Below, piece by piece: positions 40,294-47,283 of a stretch of 64,000 bases of DNA. The translations under genes were made by a program, and so were the position numbers. The stretch is from Lentisalinibacter salinarum (GTDB taxonomy: Bacteria > Pseudomonadota > Gammaproteobacteria > Steroidobacterales > Woeseiaceae): contig NZ_JAPDRH010000001.1 in assembly GCF_040706555.1 (NCBI RefSeq), positions 372,001-436,000 on the forward strand. Reading direction: 5' to 3'. Below the pieces are notes generated by a model that saw nothing but the letters and a program-made list of their open reading frames with translations, was not told the DNA's origin and did no database searches. Position 1 is the first letter of the stretch; every line of letters starts with the position of its first letter.

Positions 40294-41088
40294 GTGCCGC
40301 AAGAATTCCTGTCGCTGGCGCTGATCAATGCGTCACTCATACTGGTGCTGATGACTGGCCTGTGGGGTCTCAGTCTCGCTCTGCGCGATTCCAGCATCGC
40401 AGATATCTTCTGGGGTTTCGGCTTCGTGATCATCGTCTGGTTCACCTGGACGATCTCCGACGGCGTGGAGGCCAGGCGCCTGCTCGTGGCCGCGCTGGCC
40501 ACGCTCTGGGGGCTGCGCCTGGGTGTCTATCTCGGCTGGCGCAACTGGGGCAGGGAGGATCCTCGCTACGCGCGCCTGCGCCAGCACGTGGAATCACAGG
40601 GCGGAAACTACGCGCTGCACAGCCTCCTGAACATCTACCTCATGCAGGGCTTCTTCATGTGGCTCGTGTCGCTGGTGCTGATCTTCGGGCTGTCCATGGA
40701 CACGCCGGCCACGCTCGGCTGGCCGGCCTGGGCCGGCGCCGCGCTGTGGACGGTGGGCATGTTCTTCGAAGTGGTCGGCGACATCCAGCTCACCCGCTTC
40801 CGTGCCGACCCCGCCAACGAGGGCAAGGTCATGGACCGGGGACTGTGGCGCTATACCCGCCACCCGAACTACTTCGGCGAGGCCTGCGTCTGGGTGGGCT
40901 TCTTCCTGATCGCGGTCGAGAACTCCTGGGGCCTGGTCACGATCGTCAGTCCGGCGACCATCCTGTGGGTGCTCACCGGGTCACTGGGCAAGGGGCTGCT
41001 GGAGCGCCGCATGGCGAAGAAGCGCCCCGACTTCGAGGAGTACAAGCGGCGCACCAGCGGGTTCTTCCCGCTGCCGCCGAAGAAATGA
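40294..41088 (+). CDS. DUF1295 membrane protein, second copy
   Basis: A 264-residue polytopic membrane protein, similar throughout to the one at 14591 (RNWG-EDPRY, FEVVGDIQLTRFRADPANEGKVMDRG against FETVADHQLARFRADPANKG). It has the GLWRYTRHPNYFGEACVW signature of the steroid-reductase-like fold. The start is a GTG after GGGGAGAGCC. It leads an operon with two NTF2-like genes. Confidence 0.8.
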   Translation: MPQEFLSLALINASLILVLMTGLWGLSLALRDSSIADIFWGFGFVIIVWFTWTISDGVEARRLLVAALATLWGLRLGVYLGWRNWGREDPRYARLRQHVESQGGNYALHSLLNIYLMQGFFMWLVSLVLIFGLSMDTPATLGWPAWAGAALWTVGMFFEVVGDIQLTRFRADPANEGKVMDRGLWRYTRHPNYFGEACVWVGFFLIAVENSWGLVTIVSPATILWVLTGSLGKGLLERRMAKKRPDFEEYKRRTSGFFPLPPKK

Positions 41089-41123
41089 GCCGTGAGGCCG
41101 GACCGGGAGCAGAGGGAGATACC

Positions 41124-41657
41124 ATGACCACAGAACAGCGAGACGACCGCATGCAGCGCATGCTGGATTACTATGAGATACGCGACGTGCTGGCGCGCTA
41201 CGCCCGCGGCATCGACCGGGCCGACGGCGACCTGCTGAAGAGCTGCTACCACCCGGACGCCATCGAGGAACACGCCGGGCGCTACGACGGCAACGCCCAC
41301 CAGTACGTGGACGAGGCCATGCCTCGGGTCATGCAGATGGGCGCCATGCAGCATCTCCTGGGCTCGAGCCACGTCGACGTTGACGGCGATACCGCCTACG
41401 TGGAGACCTACGTCTGGACTTTCATGCGCCAGCACCGGGAGGACGGCGACTGGGACACGCTGACCGGCGGCCGCCTGGTCGACCGCTTCGAGCGCCGCGA
41501 CGGCGAATGGAAGATCGCCCACCGCTGGACGGTGTTCGACTTCAACCGGGACACGCCCACCGCCGAGGGCTGGTGCGGCGGCATGTTCGACTTCAGCCAG
41601 AAGGGCGCACGTCTCGGGCGCAAGGGCCGCGAGGACCCTTCCTACGAGCGATTCTGA
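41124..41657 (+). CDS. SnoaL-like protein (SnoaL_4/BaiE-like)
   Basis: A 177-residue NTF2-fold protein of the larger SnoaL_4 type: EIRDVLARYARGIDRADGDLLKSCYHPDA near the N-terminus, a long polar region and C-terminal WKIAHRWTVFDFN. The Tyr and Asp in RYARGIDRAD and later His residues correspond in position to those used by bile-acid 7-alpha-dehydratase and scytalone-dehydratase relatives, so a dehydratase or isomerase is possible. ATG at 41124 follows AGGGAGAT. Confidence 0.78.
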   Translation: MTTEQRDDRMQRMLDYYEIRDVLARYARGIDRADGDLLKSCYHPDAIEEHAGRYDGNAHQYVDEAMPRVMQMGAMQHLLGSSHVDVDGDTAYVETYVWTFMRQHREDGDWDTLTGGRLVDRFERRDGEWKIAHRWTVFDFNRDTPTAEGWCGGMFDFSQKGARLGRKGREDPSYERF

Positions 41658-41668
41658 GGAGAACGGAC

Positions 41669-42037
41669 ATGCTGATAGAAAAAGTGCACGAGCTCATCGA
41701 GACCTGGAAGCGTCAGGACGTCGACGGCGTGCTGGCAATGCTGGACGACGACGTCGTCTACCACTACCACGTGGGCTCGCCGCCGCTGGAGGGCCGGGAG
41801 AAGGTGCGCAAGTTCCTGGAGCGCTTCGGCAAGGGCCAGGAGGACATCCGCTGGCGCATCGACAACCATGCCGAAAACGACGATCTGCTGCTGGTGGAGG
41901 GGCGCGATATCTACCGCAAGGGCGGCGTCGAGATCGACCTGCCCTACATGGGCATCTTCCGCTTCCGCGACGGCAGGATCGTGGAGTGGCGCGACCACTT
42001 CGACATGGGCGAGCTGAAGAAGCAGATGGACGGCTAG
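41669..42037 (+). CDS. SnoaL/NTF2-like protein (paralogue of 38523 gene)
   Basis: A 122-residue NTF2-fold protein resembling limonene-epoxide hydrolase at the end (WRDHFDM) but with GRD in place of the catalytic Arg-x-Asp. By eye it is close to its paralogue at 38523-38903, from which it probably arose by duplication. The start follows GAGGAGAACGG. It ends an operon with the DUF1295 gene and a SnoaL_4 gene; a REP copy follows 3 bases after the stop. Confidence 0.78.
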   Translation: MLIEKVHELIETWKRQDVDGVLAMLDDDVVYHYHVGSPPLEGREKVRKFLERFGKGQEDIRWRIDNHAENDDLLLVEGRDIYRKGGVEIDLPYMGIFRFRDGRIVEWRDHFDMGELKKQMDG

Positions 42038-42040
42038 TGT

Positions 42041-42062
42041 GTAGGAGGGCCTTCAGGCCCGA
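42041..42062 (+). repeat. REP palindrome, copy 5
   Basis: GTAG-GAG followed by the hairpin GGGCCTTCAGGCCC, 3 bases after the stop of the NTF2-like gene. Confidence 0.9.
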
Positions 42063-42092
42063 CCCGGCCCTGCCAGACCCCCGTTCTTTTAT

Positions 42093-42164
42093 GGCCGCCC
42101 TGCGGGGGTATCCATCTTGCTCCCGACAAAAGGTCGCGGCGATGGATACCCCCGCAGGACGGCC
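42093..42164. repeat. Long inverted repeat in the REP island
   Basis: Two 24-base arms (42093-42116 and 42141-42164), complementary except for one position, are separated by 24 bases. The core of each arm is CTGCGGGGGTATCCATC or its complement. The sequence is unrelated to the GTAG REP and looks like a second class of palindromic repeat. Confidence 0.85.
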
Positions 42165-42189
42165 GCCTCGCGGTGGCGTGCAGGCGCTG

Positions 42190-42214
42190 CCAGTCAGCAA
42201 CGCCTGCTGACTGG
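42190..42214. repeat. 10-bp perfect hairpin
   Basis: CCAGTCAGCA and TGCTGACTGG flank a 5-base loop, in the same gene-free stretch as the REP copies. No gene is visible between 42041 and 42448. Confidence 0.7.
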
Positions 42215-42300
42215 TGCCAAGCCTATCGGCTACGGGCCCGTTAGCGGGTGGATCACGGTTGCGGGGTCGTCCGGACCGCGCTGCAAGCCTCGATGGGCAT

Positions 42301-42371
42301 GTAGGAGGGGCTTCAGCCCCGATCTTCGCCCGGGGTAACCGAACGCTAATCGGGGCTGAAGCCCCTCCCAC
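42301..42371. repeat. Inverted pair of variant REPs, copies 6 and 7
   Basis: A plus copy (42301-42322) and a minus copy (42350-42371) have the variant core GGGGCTTCAGCCCC, in which the stem is changed on both sides so that pairing is kept. The compensatory change supports a role for the hairpin itself. Confidence 0.85.
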
Positions 42372-42430
42372 ATGAGCGTCCCGCGACCCTTATCCACCCG
42401 ATGGCGAGCCAACGCCAAAAGAAAGCCGGG

Positions 42431-42452
42431 TCGGGCCTGAAGGCCCTCCTAC
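42431..42452 (-). repeat. REP palindrome, copy 8
   Basis: Minus-strand copy with core GGGCCTTCAGGCCC; its GTAG head provides the TAG stop codon of the acyl-CoA ligase gene at 42449. Confidence 0.9.
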
Positions 42453-44140
42453 ATGGATAGTTCCCGCCTCAGCACCTTGCCCAGCGGGTTGCGCGGCAGC
42501 GCCTCCATGACCACCATCTCCTGGGGCCACTTGTAGGAGGCCACCTGCAGGCTCTTCAGGTGTTCGACGACGTCCTCCAGGGTGACGCTCTCGCCGGGCT
42601 TCGGCACGACGGCCGCGCAGACCTTCTCGCCCAGCACCTCGTCGGGGATGCCGAATACGGCCGCCTCCTGCAGGGACGGGTGGCTCTCCACCAGAGAGTC
42701 CAGCTCCGCCGGCGAGATGTTCATGCCGCCGCGGATGATCAGCTCCTTGACCCGGCCGATGAAGCGGTAACGCCGCGGTATCGGCTCGCCGTCGTCGACG
42801 ATCTCGAACAGGTCGCCCGAATGATAGAAGCCGTCGGCGTCGATCACCTCGGCGTTCAGTTCTTCGTCCTGCCAGTAGCCGTCGAAGCGCATCGCGCCGT
42901 CGAAACACAGCTCGCCCGGCCGCTCGGGCTCGGTGATGACCTCGCCGGTCTCCGGGTCCTTGAGGCAGGTGAGGATCTTTTTCTGGAACCGCGACGGCCA
43001 CTCCAGCCCCTCCACGCCGAAGCGGGGGAAGTACAGCGCGCGATCCTCCGGGTCCGGGAAGTCTTCGGCGGTGCTGAACAGCGAGCAGCCCTCGTTGGAG
43101 CCGAAGATGTTGATGACGACGATGCCGTGCTGCTCCTGCCAGCCCTTCACCATCCAGGGCGCCAGCGGCGCGGAGCCGGAGCCGATGCAGCGCAGATGGC
43201 TGATGTCGGTCTTCGCCAGCAGGTCCTCGTTCTTCAGCAGCAGGTTCAGGATAGCCGGCGGGGCCACGGTGTAGTTGATCCTCTCCTCCGCCATCTGGCG
43301 CAGGAACACCGGGAGGTCGAAGGGGTGATGCTGCACCAGCTTGCCCCGCGTCATGAGCCAGGGCATGACCATGCCGCCGAGAGAGGCGATGTTCACCATC
43401 GGGAAGGGGTTGAGGATGTTCTCGCCCTCCTGCAGCTGGCCGCACTCGCTGCAGGATTCCCCGTTCACGACCCAGTGTGCATGGTGGCGGGGCACGCCCT
43501 TCGGGCGTGACTCGGTCCCCGAGGTCCAGCACAGGGTGAGGGTCTCGTGGGGATCGATCTCCAGGTTCTCGAGATAGGCCCGCAGCGGTTCCGGGTCGGC
43601 GCCGGCGAGCCGCTCCAGGGAGAGATCCGTGGGGTCCGCCTCCTGCTCGCGCCACACCAGCAGGTGACGCAGCCGGTCGAACTCGGGCACCAGCGCCTCG
43701 GCGCGGGCGGCGGGCTCGGTGTCCTTGAATTGCGGCACCGTCATGAAGGCGCTGGCGCCGGACTTGCCCAGGATGTAGCGGAGCTCGTGCTCCCGGAACT
43801 GCATCGCGACCGGGCAGAAGATGAGGCCGAGGCGTGCGCAGGCGAGGAACGTCACCACGCCCTCCACCGTATTCGGCAGCTGCGTGGCCAGCACGTCGTC
43901 CTTGCGCAGGCCCAGCGCGAGCAGCCGGCTGGCCAGCCCGTCCACCAGCCGGTCCAGCTCGGCGAACGTGTAGCGCTGCTGGACGGCGCCCGTCAGCTCC
44001 TCCTTGTTCGGGGGGTCCACGACGGCTTCCTCGCCGCCGGCCCTGGCGACGGCGTCGCGGAATACGTCGTCCACGGTGGTCTGTCCCCACCATCCCCGCT
44101 TCTGGTACTCGGCGATCCGTTCCGGTGAACTCTGGATCAT
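42449..44140 (-). CDS. AMP-forming acyl-CoA ligase
   Basis: A 563-residue acyl-adenylate enzyme. The P-loop is a variant, CWTSGTESRPKGVPR (about 206-220); the adenine region includes NIFGSNEGCS (about 345), the hinge GFYHSGDLFEI and GRVKELIIRGGMNISP follow, and the catalytic lysine is in NPLGKVLRREL at the C-terminus. The variant P-loop and N-terminal WWGQTTVDDVFRDAV are seen in ligases for benzoate-like and cyclic acids. It is divergent from the ligase at 44337 with two regulon boxes between. Confidence 0.88.
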   Translation of the reverse strand: MIQSSPERIAEYQKRGWWGQTTVDDVFRDAVARAGGEEAVVDPPNKEELTGAVQQRYTFAELDRLVDGLASRLLALGLRKDDVLATQLPNTVEGVVTFLACARLGLIFCPVAMQFREHELRYILGKSGASAFMTVPQFKDTEPAARAEALVPEFDRLRHLLVWREQEADPTDLSLERLAGADPEPLRAYLENLEIDPHETLTLCWTSGTESRPKGVPRHHAHWVVNGESCSECGQLQEGENILNPFPMVNIASLGGMVMPWLMTRGKLVQHHPFDLPVFLRQMAEERINYTVAPPAILNLLLKNEDLLAKTDISHLRCIGSGSAPLAPWMVKGWQEQHGIVVINIFGSNEGCSLFSTAEDFPDPEDRALYFPRFGVEGLEWPSRFQKKILTCLKDPETGEVITEPERPGELCFDGAMRFDGYWQDEELNAEVIDADGFYHSGDLFEIVDDGEPIPRRYRFIGRVKELIIRGGMNISPAELDSLVESHPSLQEAAVFGIPDEVLGEKVCAAVVPKPGESVTLEDVVEHLKSLQVASYKWPQEMVVMEALPRNPLGKVLRRELSM

Positions 44141-44190
44141 CTGTTTCCGCCTCTCTCCCGTGTGGGTTCCGACAACCCTTCCAAGTATAG

Positions 44191-44206
44191 AGTCATGTTA
44201 TGCAAG
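44191..44206 (-). promoter_or_regulatory. Catabolic-regulon box 10
   Basis: On the minus strand CTTGCATAACATGACT, one mismatch from the consensus, 50 bases before the ligase at 42449-44140. Confidence 0.72.
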
Positions 44207-44269
44207 CGACCATAGCAGTCGCGGTCGCCGCCTGTCGCGATACCCGTCCTGCGCGGACCGCCACTGTCA

Positions 44270-44285
44270 CTTGCATTATTCGACT
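44270..44285 (+). promoter_or_regulatory. Catabolic-regulon box 11
   Basis: CTTGCATTATTCGACT, 51 bases before the ligase at 44337. Boxes 10 and 11 therefore stand symmetrically, 50 and 51 bases before the two divergent start codons. Confidence 0.72.
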
Positions 44286-44336
44286 GAGTCGGTGAGGATC
44301 GGACCATCGACGGACAGTGCCGAGGACACCGTTCCC

Positions 44337-46196
44337 ATGACCGATTTCCGCACCGCCCCGTTCCGGGAGGTCGCGTTCCCTTCGGCCCGCATGGCAGTGG
44401 AGGAACGCGCCGACGGCACGCTGATCGTGACGCCCGAGACCACGCTCGAGCCCTACGTGCCGAATCTGCTTCTCGAGCTCGAGCGCCAGGCGGGCGAGCG
44501 ACCCGACCAGCCGTACCTGATGGAGAGGGAGGGCGGCGACGGGGACTGGATCGCCCAGACCTACCAGGAGACCCGTCGCGACGCCCATGCGGTCGCCCAG
44601 TGGCTGCTGGACAACGGAGTGGGGCCGGACCGCTCCCTGCTGATCCTGTCCGGCAATTCCATCCGTCACGCGGTGTTCAAGTACGGCGCCATGGCCGTGG
44701 GCGTCCCGGTCTGCCCGGTGAGCGTTAACTATGCGCTGATGGGCGGTGCCGGTGGCGATTACGGACGCCTGAAGCACGTGCTGGAGCTGGTCAGGCCGGC
44801 GGTCGTGTACGCCGAGCAGACGCCCCTGTACAAGGCCGCCCTGGAGGCGGTGGACTTCGGCGACGCCATCGTCGTCACCGAGGAGCCGGAGCTGCTCGAG
44901 CGCCCCGCCGTCGCCATCTCCGAGGTGCTCGCGTTGCGGGGCGGCCCCGAGGTGCGGGAGTCCATCGAAGGACTGGACCCGGACGCGCCGGCCGTCTATA
45001 TGCTCACCTCCGGATCCACCAGCCTGCCCAAGGCGGTCGTGCAGACCCAGCGCATGCTCGGGGCCAACCTGGCTCAGGCGAAACAGGTGCTGGGCGAGAC
45101 CGCCGGCTGGAAGGACGTGATGCTCGACTGGCTGCCGTGGAATCACGTCTCCGGGACGTCGAGCAAGTTCGGGGTGATGATCGCCGGCGGCACCTTATAT
45201 ATAGACGGCGGGCGTCCCTTGCCGGGTCAGTTCGATCTGACCATCCGCAACCTCAAGGACGTCCCGGTCAGCTTCTTCACCAACGTGCCGGCCGGCTACG
45301 CCATGCTGGCCGATGCGCTGGAGCGCGATGACGAGCTGCGCGAGACCTTCTTCTCGAAGCTGAGGCTGGCGTTGTACGGCGGGGCCGGCCTGCCCCAGGC
45401 GCTGTACGACCGGCTGCAGGCGCTCGCCGTGCGCACCACCGGCAAGCGGGTCTTCTTCACGACCGGCTACGGGGCGACCGAGACGACTTCCGGTTGCATG
45501 GCCATCTATTTCGATACGGAAGAGGTCGGCATCGGGCTGCCGATGCCGGGGCTGACGATCAAGCTGGTGCCCCAGGACGACCGCTACGAGATCCGCATGA
45601 AGGGCCCGATGATCACGCCGGGCTATCTGCACATGCCCGAGAAGAATGCGGAGATCTTCGATGACGAAGGATATTTTCTGATCGGCGACGCCGCGCAGTT
45701 CAACGAGCCCGGCGACATCGAGCGGGGCCTGAAGTTCGCGGGTCGGCTGGCCGAGGAGTTCAAGCTCGCCAACGGCACCTGGGTCTCCGCCGGCAACCTG
45801 CGGGCAGCCGTGGTGCAGGCGTGCTCGCCGCTGGTGAGCGACCTCCTGGTGTGCGGGCTCAACCGGGACTATGTGGCCGTGCTCGCCTGGCCCAACCGGG
45901 CCGGCGTCGAGCAGGTGCTGGGCGCAGAACCGCCGGCCAGCGCCCGGCAGCTGGCGGGCGAGCCCGCCGTGCGCGAGCGCATCGTGCAGGCGCTGGACGC
46001 GCACAACCGGGCCAACCCGGGTTCAAGCACCCGCATCCGCCGTTTCGCCTTCCTGGACGAGCCGCCGAGCATCGACGGGCACGAGCTGTCGGACAAGGGC
46101 ACGGTGAACCAGTCCGTAGCGCTGCGTCGGCGGGCGGACGACGTGGAACGTCTGTACGCGGCGTCGCCCGGCGAGGAGGTGATCGTCCTCGCATGA
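44337..46196 (+). CDS. AMP-forming CoA ligase (feruloyl-CoA-synthase-like)
   Basis: A 619-residue acyl-adenylate enzyme of the long feruloyl-CoA synthase type. The P-loop is MLTSGSTSLPKAV (about 221-233), and the region FTTGYGATETTSG (about 377) and the hinge near FAGRLAEEFKLANGTWVS are present. The C-terminal residues DEPPSIDGHELSDKGTVNQ contain the usual lysine (KGTVN). The N-terminal FREVAFPSARMAVEERADGT matches that family. Substrate is probably an aromatic or cyclic carboxylate. Confidence 0.87.
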   Translation: MTDFRTAPFREVAFPSARMAVEERADGTLIVTPETTLEPYVPNLLLELERQAGERPDQPYLMEREGGDGDWIAQTYQETRRDAHAVAQWLLDNGVGPDRSLLILSGNSIRHAVFKYGAMAVGVPVCPVSVNYALMGGAGGDYGRLKHVLELVRPAVVYAEQTPLYKAALEAVDFGDAIVVTEEPELLERPAVAISEVLALRGGPEVRESIEGLDPDAPAVYMLTSGSTSLPKAVVQTQRMLGANLAQAKQVLGETAGWKDVMLDWLPWNHVSGTSSKFGVMIAGGTLYIDGGRPLPGQFDLTIRNLKDVPVSFFTNVPAGYAMLADALERDDELRETFFSKLRLALYGGAGLPQALYDRLQALAVRTTGKRVFFTTGYGATETTSGCMAIYFDTEEVGIGLPMPGLTIKLVPQDDRYEIRMKGPMITPGYLHMPEKNAEIFDDEGYFLIGDAAQFNEPGDIERGLKFAGRLAEEFKLANGTWVSAGNLRAAVVQACSPLVSDLLVCGLNRDYVAVLAWPNRAGVEQVLGAEPPASARQLAGEPAVRERIVQALDAHNRANPGSSTRIRRFAFLDEPPSIDGHELSDKGTVNQSVALRRRADDVERLYAASPGEEVIVLA

Positions 46197-46272
46197 GGGG
46201 GCCGCTGCCTTGGGTCGCCGACGATCCCGGCAGCCTGGGGCGATTCAGGAGCATAAGAGAGGGGGAGAGACT

Positions 46273-47031
46273 ATGGATATCGAGGGTGCGGCTGCGATCG
46301 TCACCGGCGGCAACCGGGGCATCGGCGAGGGTTTCGTGCGGGCGTTGCTGGAGGCCGGCGCGGCCAGGGTCTACGTGGGCGCCCGCGATACGGCTGCGGC
46401 GCAGCACCTGGCGGAAGAATTCGGCGATCGGGCGGTGCCGGTGGCCCTGGACGTCACCGACGAGGCGCAGGTGGCGGCAGCCGCCGCGGAATGTACGGAT
46501 GTCTCCATCGTCGTCAATAACGCCGGTGTGTTCGCGGCCCGGTTGCTGATCGGCGCTGACGACATGAGCGGCGCCCGCCAGGAGATGGAAGTCAACTACT
46601 TCGGCACGCTGGCCATGTGCCGTGCGTTCGCCCCGGTGCTCGCCGCGAACGGCGGCGGCGCCATCGTCAACGTGCTGTCGGCGGCGGCACTCACCAATAT
46701 CCCGAACATGGGCGGCTACGGTCCGTCCAAGACCGCGACGCGATTCCTGTCCGCGGGTGTGCGCGCCGAGGTGGCCGACCAGGGTACCCAGGTCACGGCG
46801 CTGATTGTCGGCTCGGTGGATACCCGAATGGCCGCCCACGTGGCCGGACAGAAGGAACAGCCCATCGATATCGGGCGCGCAGGCGTCAAGGCCATCCGCA
46901 AGAACATCGACGAGATGGATACCGACTGGATGGCGACCAGCGTCCGGGCCCGGATCGCGATGGACCCGAAGGGCTATGAACGGGGCCTCGCGAAGCTCCT
47001 GAAAGCGGACCGGCTCAGCACCGGCAAATAG
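46273..47031 (+). CDS. Short-chain dehydrogenase/reductase
   Basis: A 252-residue SDR with cofactor motif GGNRGIGEG (about 11-19), NNAGVF near 82 and catalytic Tyr-x3-Lys in GGYGPSKTA (about 150). The ATG at 46273 follows GGGGGAGAGA. It is 76 bases after the feruloyl-CoA-synthase-like gene and probably cotranscribed. It is the last gene of the catabolic region. Confidence 0.86.
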   Translation: MDIEGAAAIVTGGNRGIGEGFVRALLEAGAARVYVGARDTAAAQHLAEEFGDRAVPVALDVTDEAQVAAAAAECTDVSIVVNNAGVFAARLLIGADDMSGARQEMEVNYFGTLAMCRAFAPVLAANGGGAIVNVLSAAALTNIPNMGGYGPSKTATRFLSAGVRAEVADQGTQVTALIVGSVDTRMAAHVAGQKEQPIDIGRAGVKAIRKNIDEMDTDWMATSVRARIAMDPKGYERGLAKLLKADRLSTGK

Positions 47032-47283
47032 CCCCGCGCACCCCCGTCCCGCGGCCGCTGCGAATTCGCGTGACGAGCGTAGGTATCTACCAGTATGGAT
47101 GTCATACCCCGCCGCTCGAACAATATACGCGGATGGGGGACTAGCGCCTGGAACAAAAAGCAGAACGCTACGTGCCGAACCCGTCCGCGCTGGTGACGGC
47201 CAGCCGTGTTGCGGCCCTTCGATGGTGGCGCGCTCCGGCTGGCCGATTCAGCGACGAACATAGCAGCAGAAGAGGACGTCGCC
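47032..47283 (+). promoter_or_regulatory. Hydrogenase operon upstream region
   Basis: Gap of 252 bases before hupS. An imperfect dyad GGTAT...ATACC spans about 47081-47107 and AACAAT lies at 47119-47124. I could not fit a sigma-54 promoter (spacing wrong by one base at the nearest candidate) or a sigma-70 promoter with confidence. Confidence 0.35.

Noticed and set aside
42041..42452. CRISPR array
   Set aside because: The repeats are palindromes in alternating orientation with irregular spacing and no cas genes; they are REP-type elements.
10803..44285. Reading the CTTGCA...AGACT boxes as -35/-10 promoters
   Set aside because: The two halves are only five or six bases apart, far less than the 16-18 needed, and they occur in both orientations relative to the genes.
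10803..44285. Reading the CTTGCA boxes as the -12 part of sigma-54 promoters
   Set aside because: The expected GG dinucleotide at -24 is absent at the sites examined (10803 and 44270).
47161..47283. Sigma-54 promoter upstream of hupS
   Set aside because: The nearest candidates around 47196-47216 have the GG and GC elements one base too close or too far apart for the required N10 spacing.
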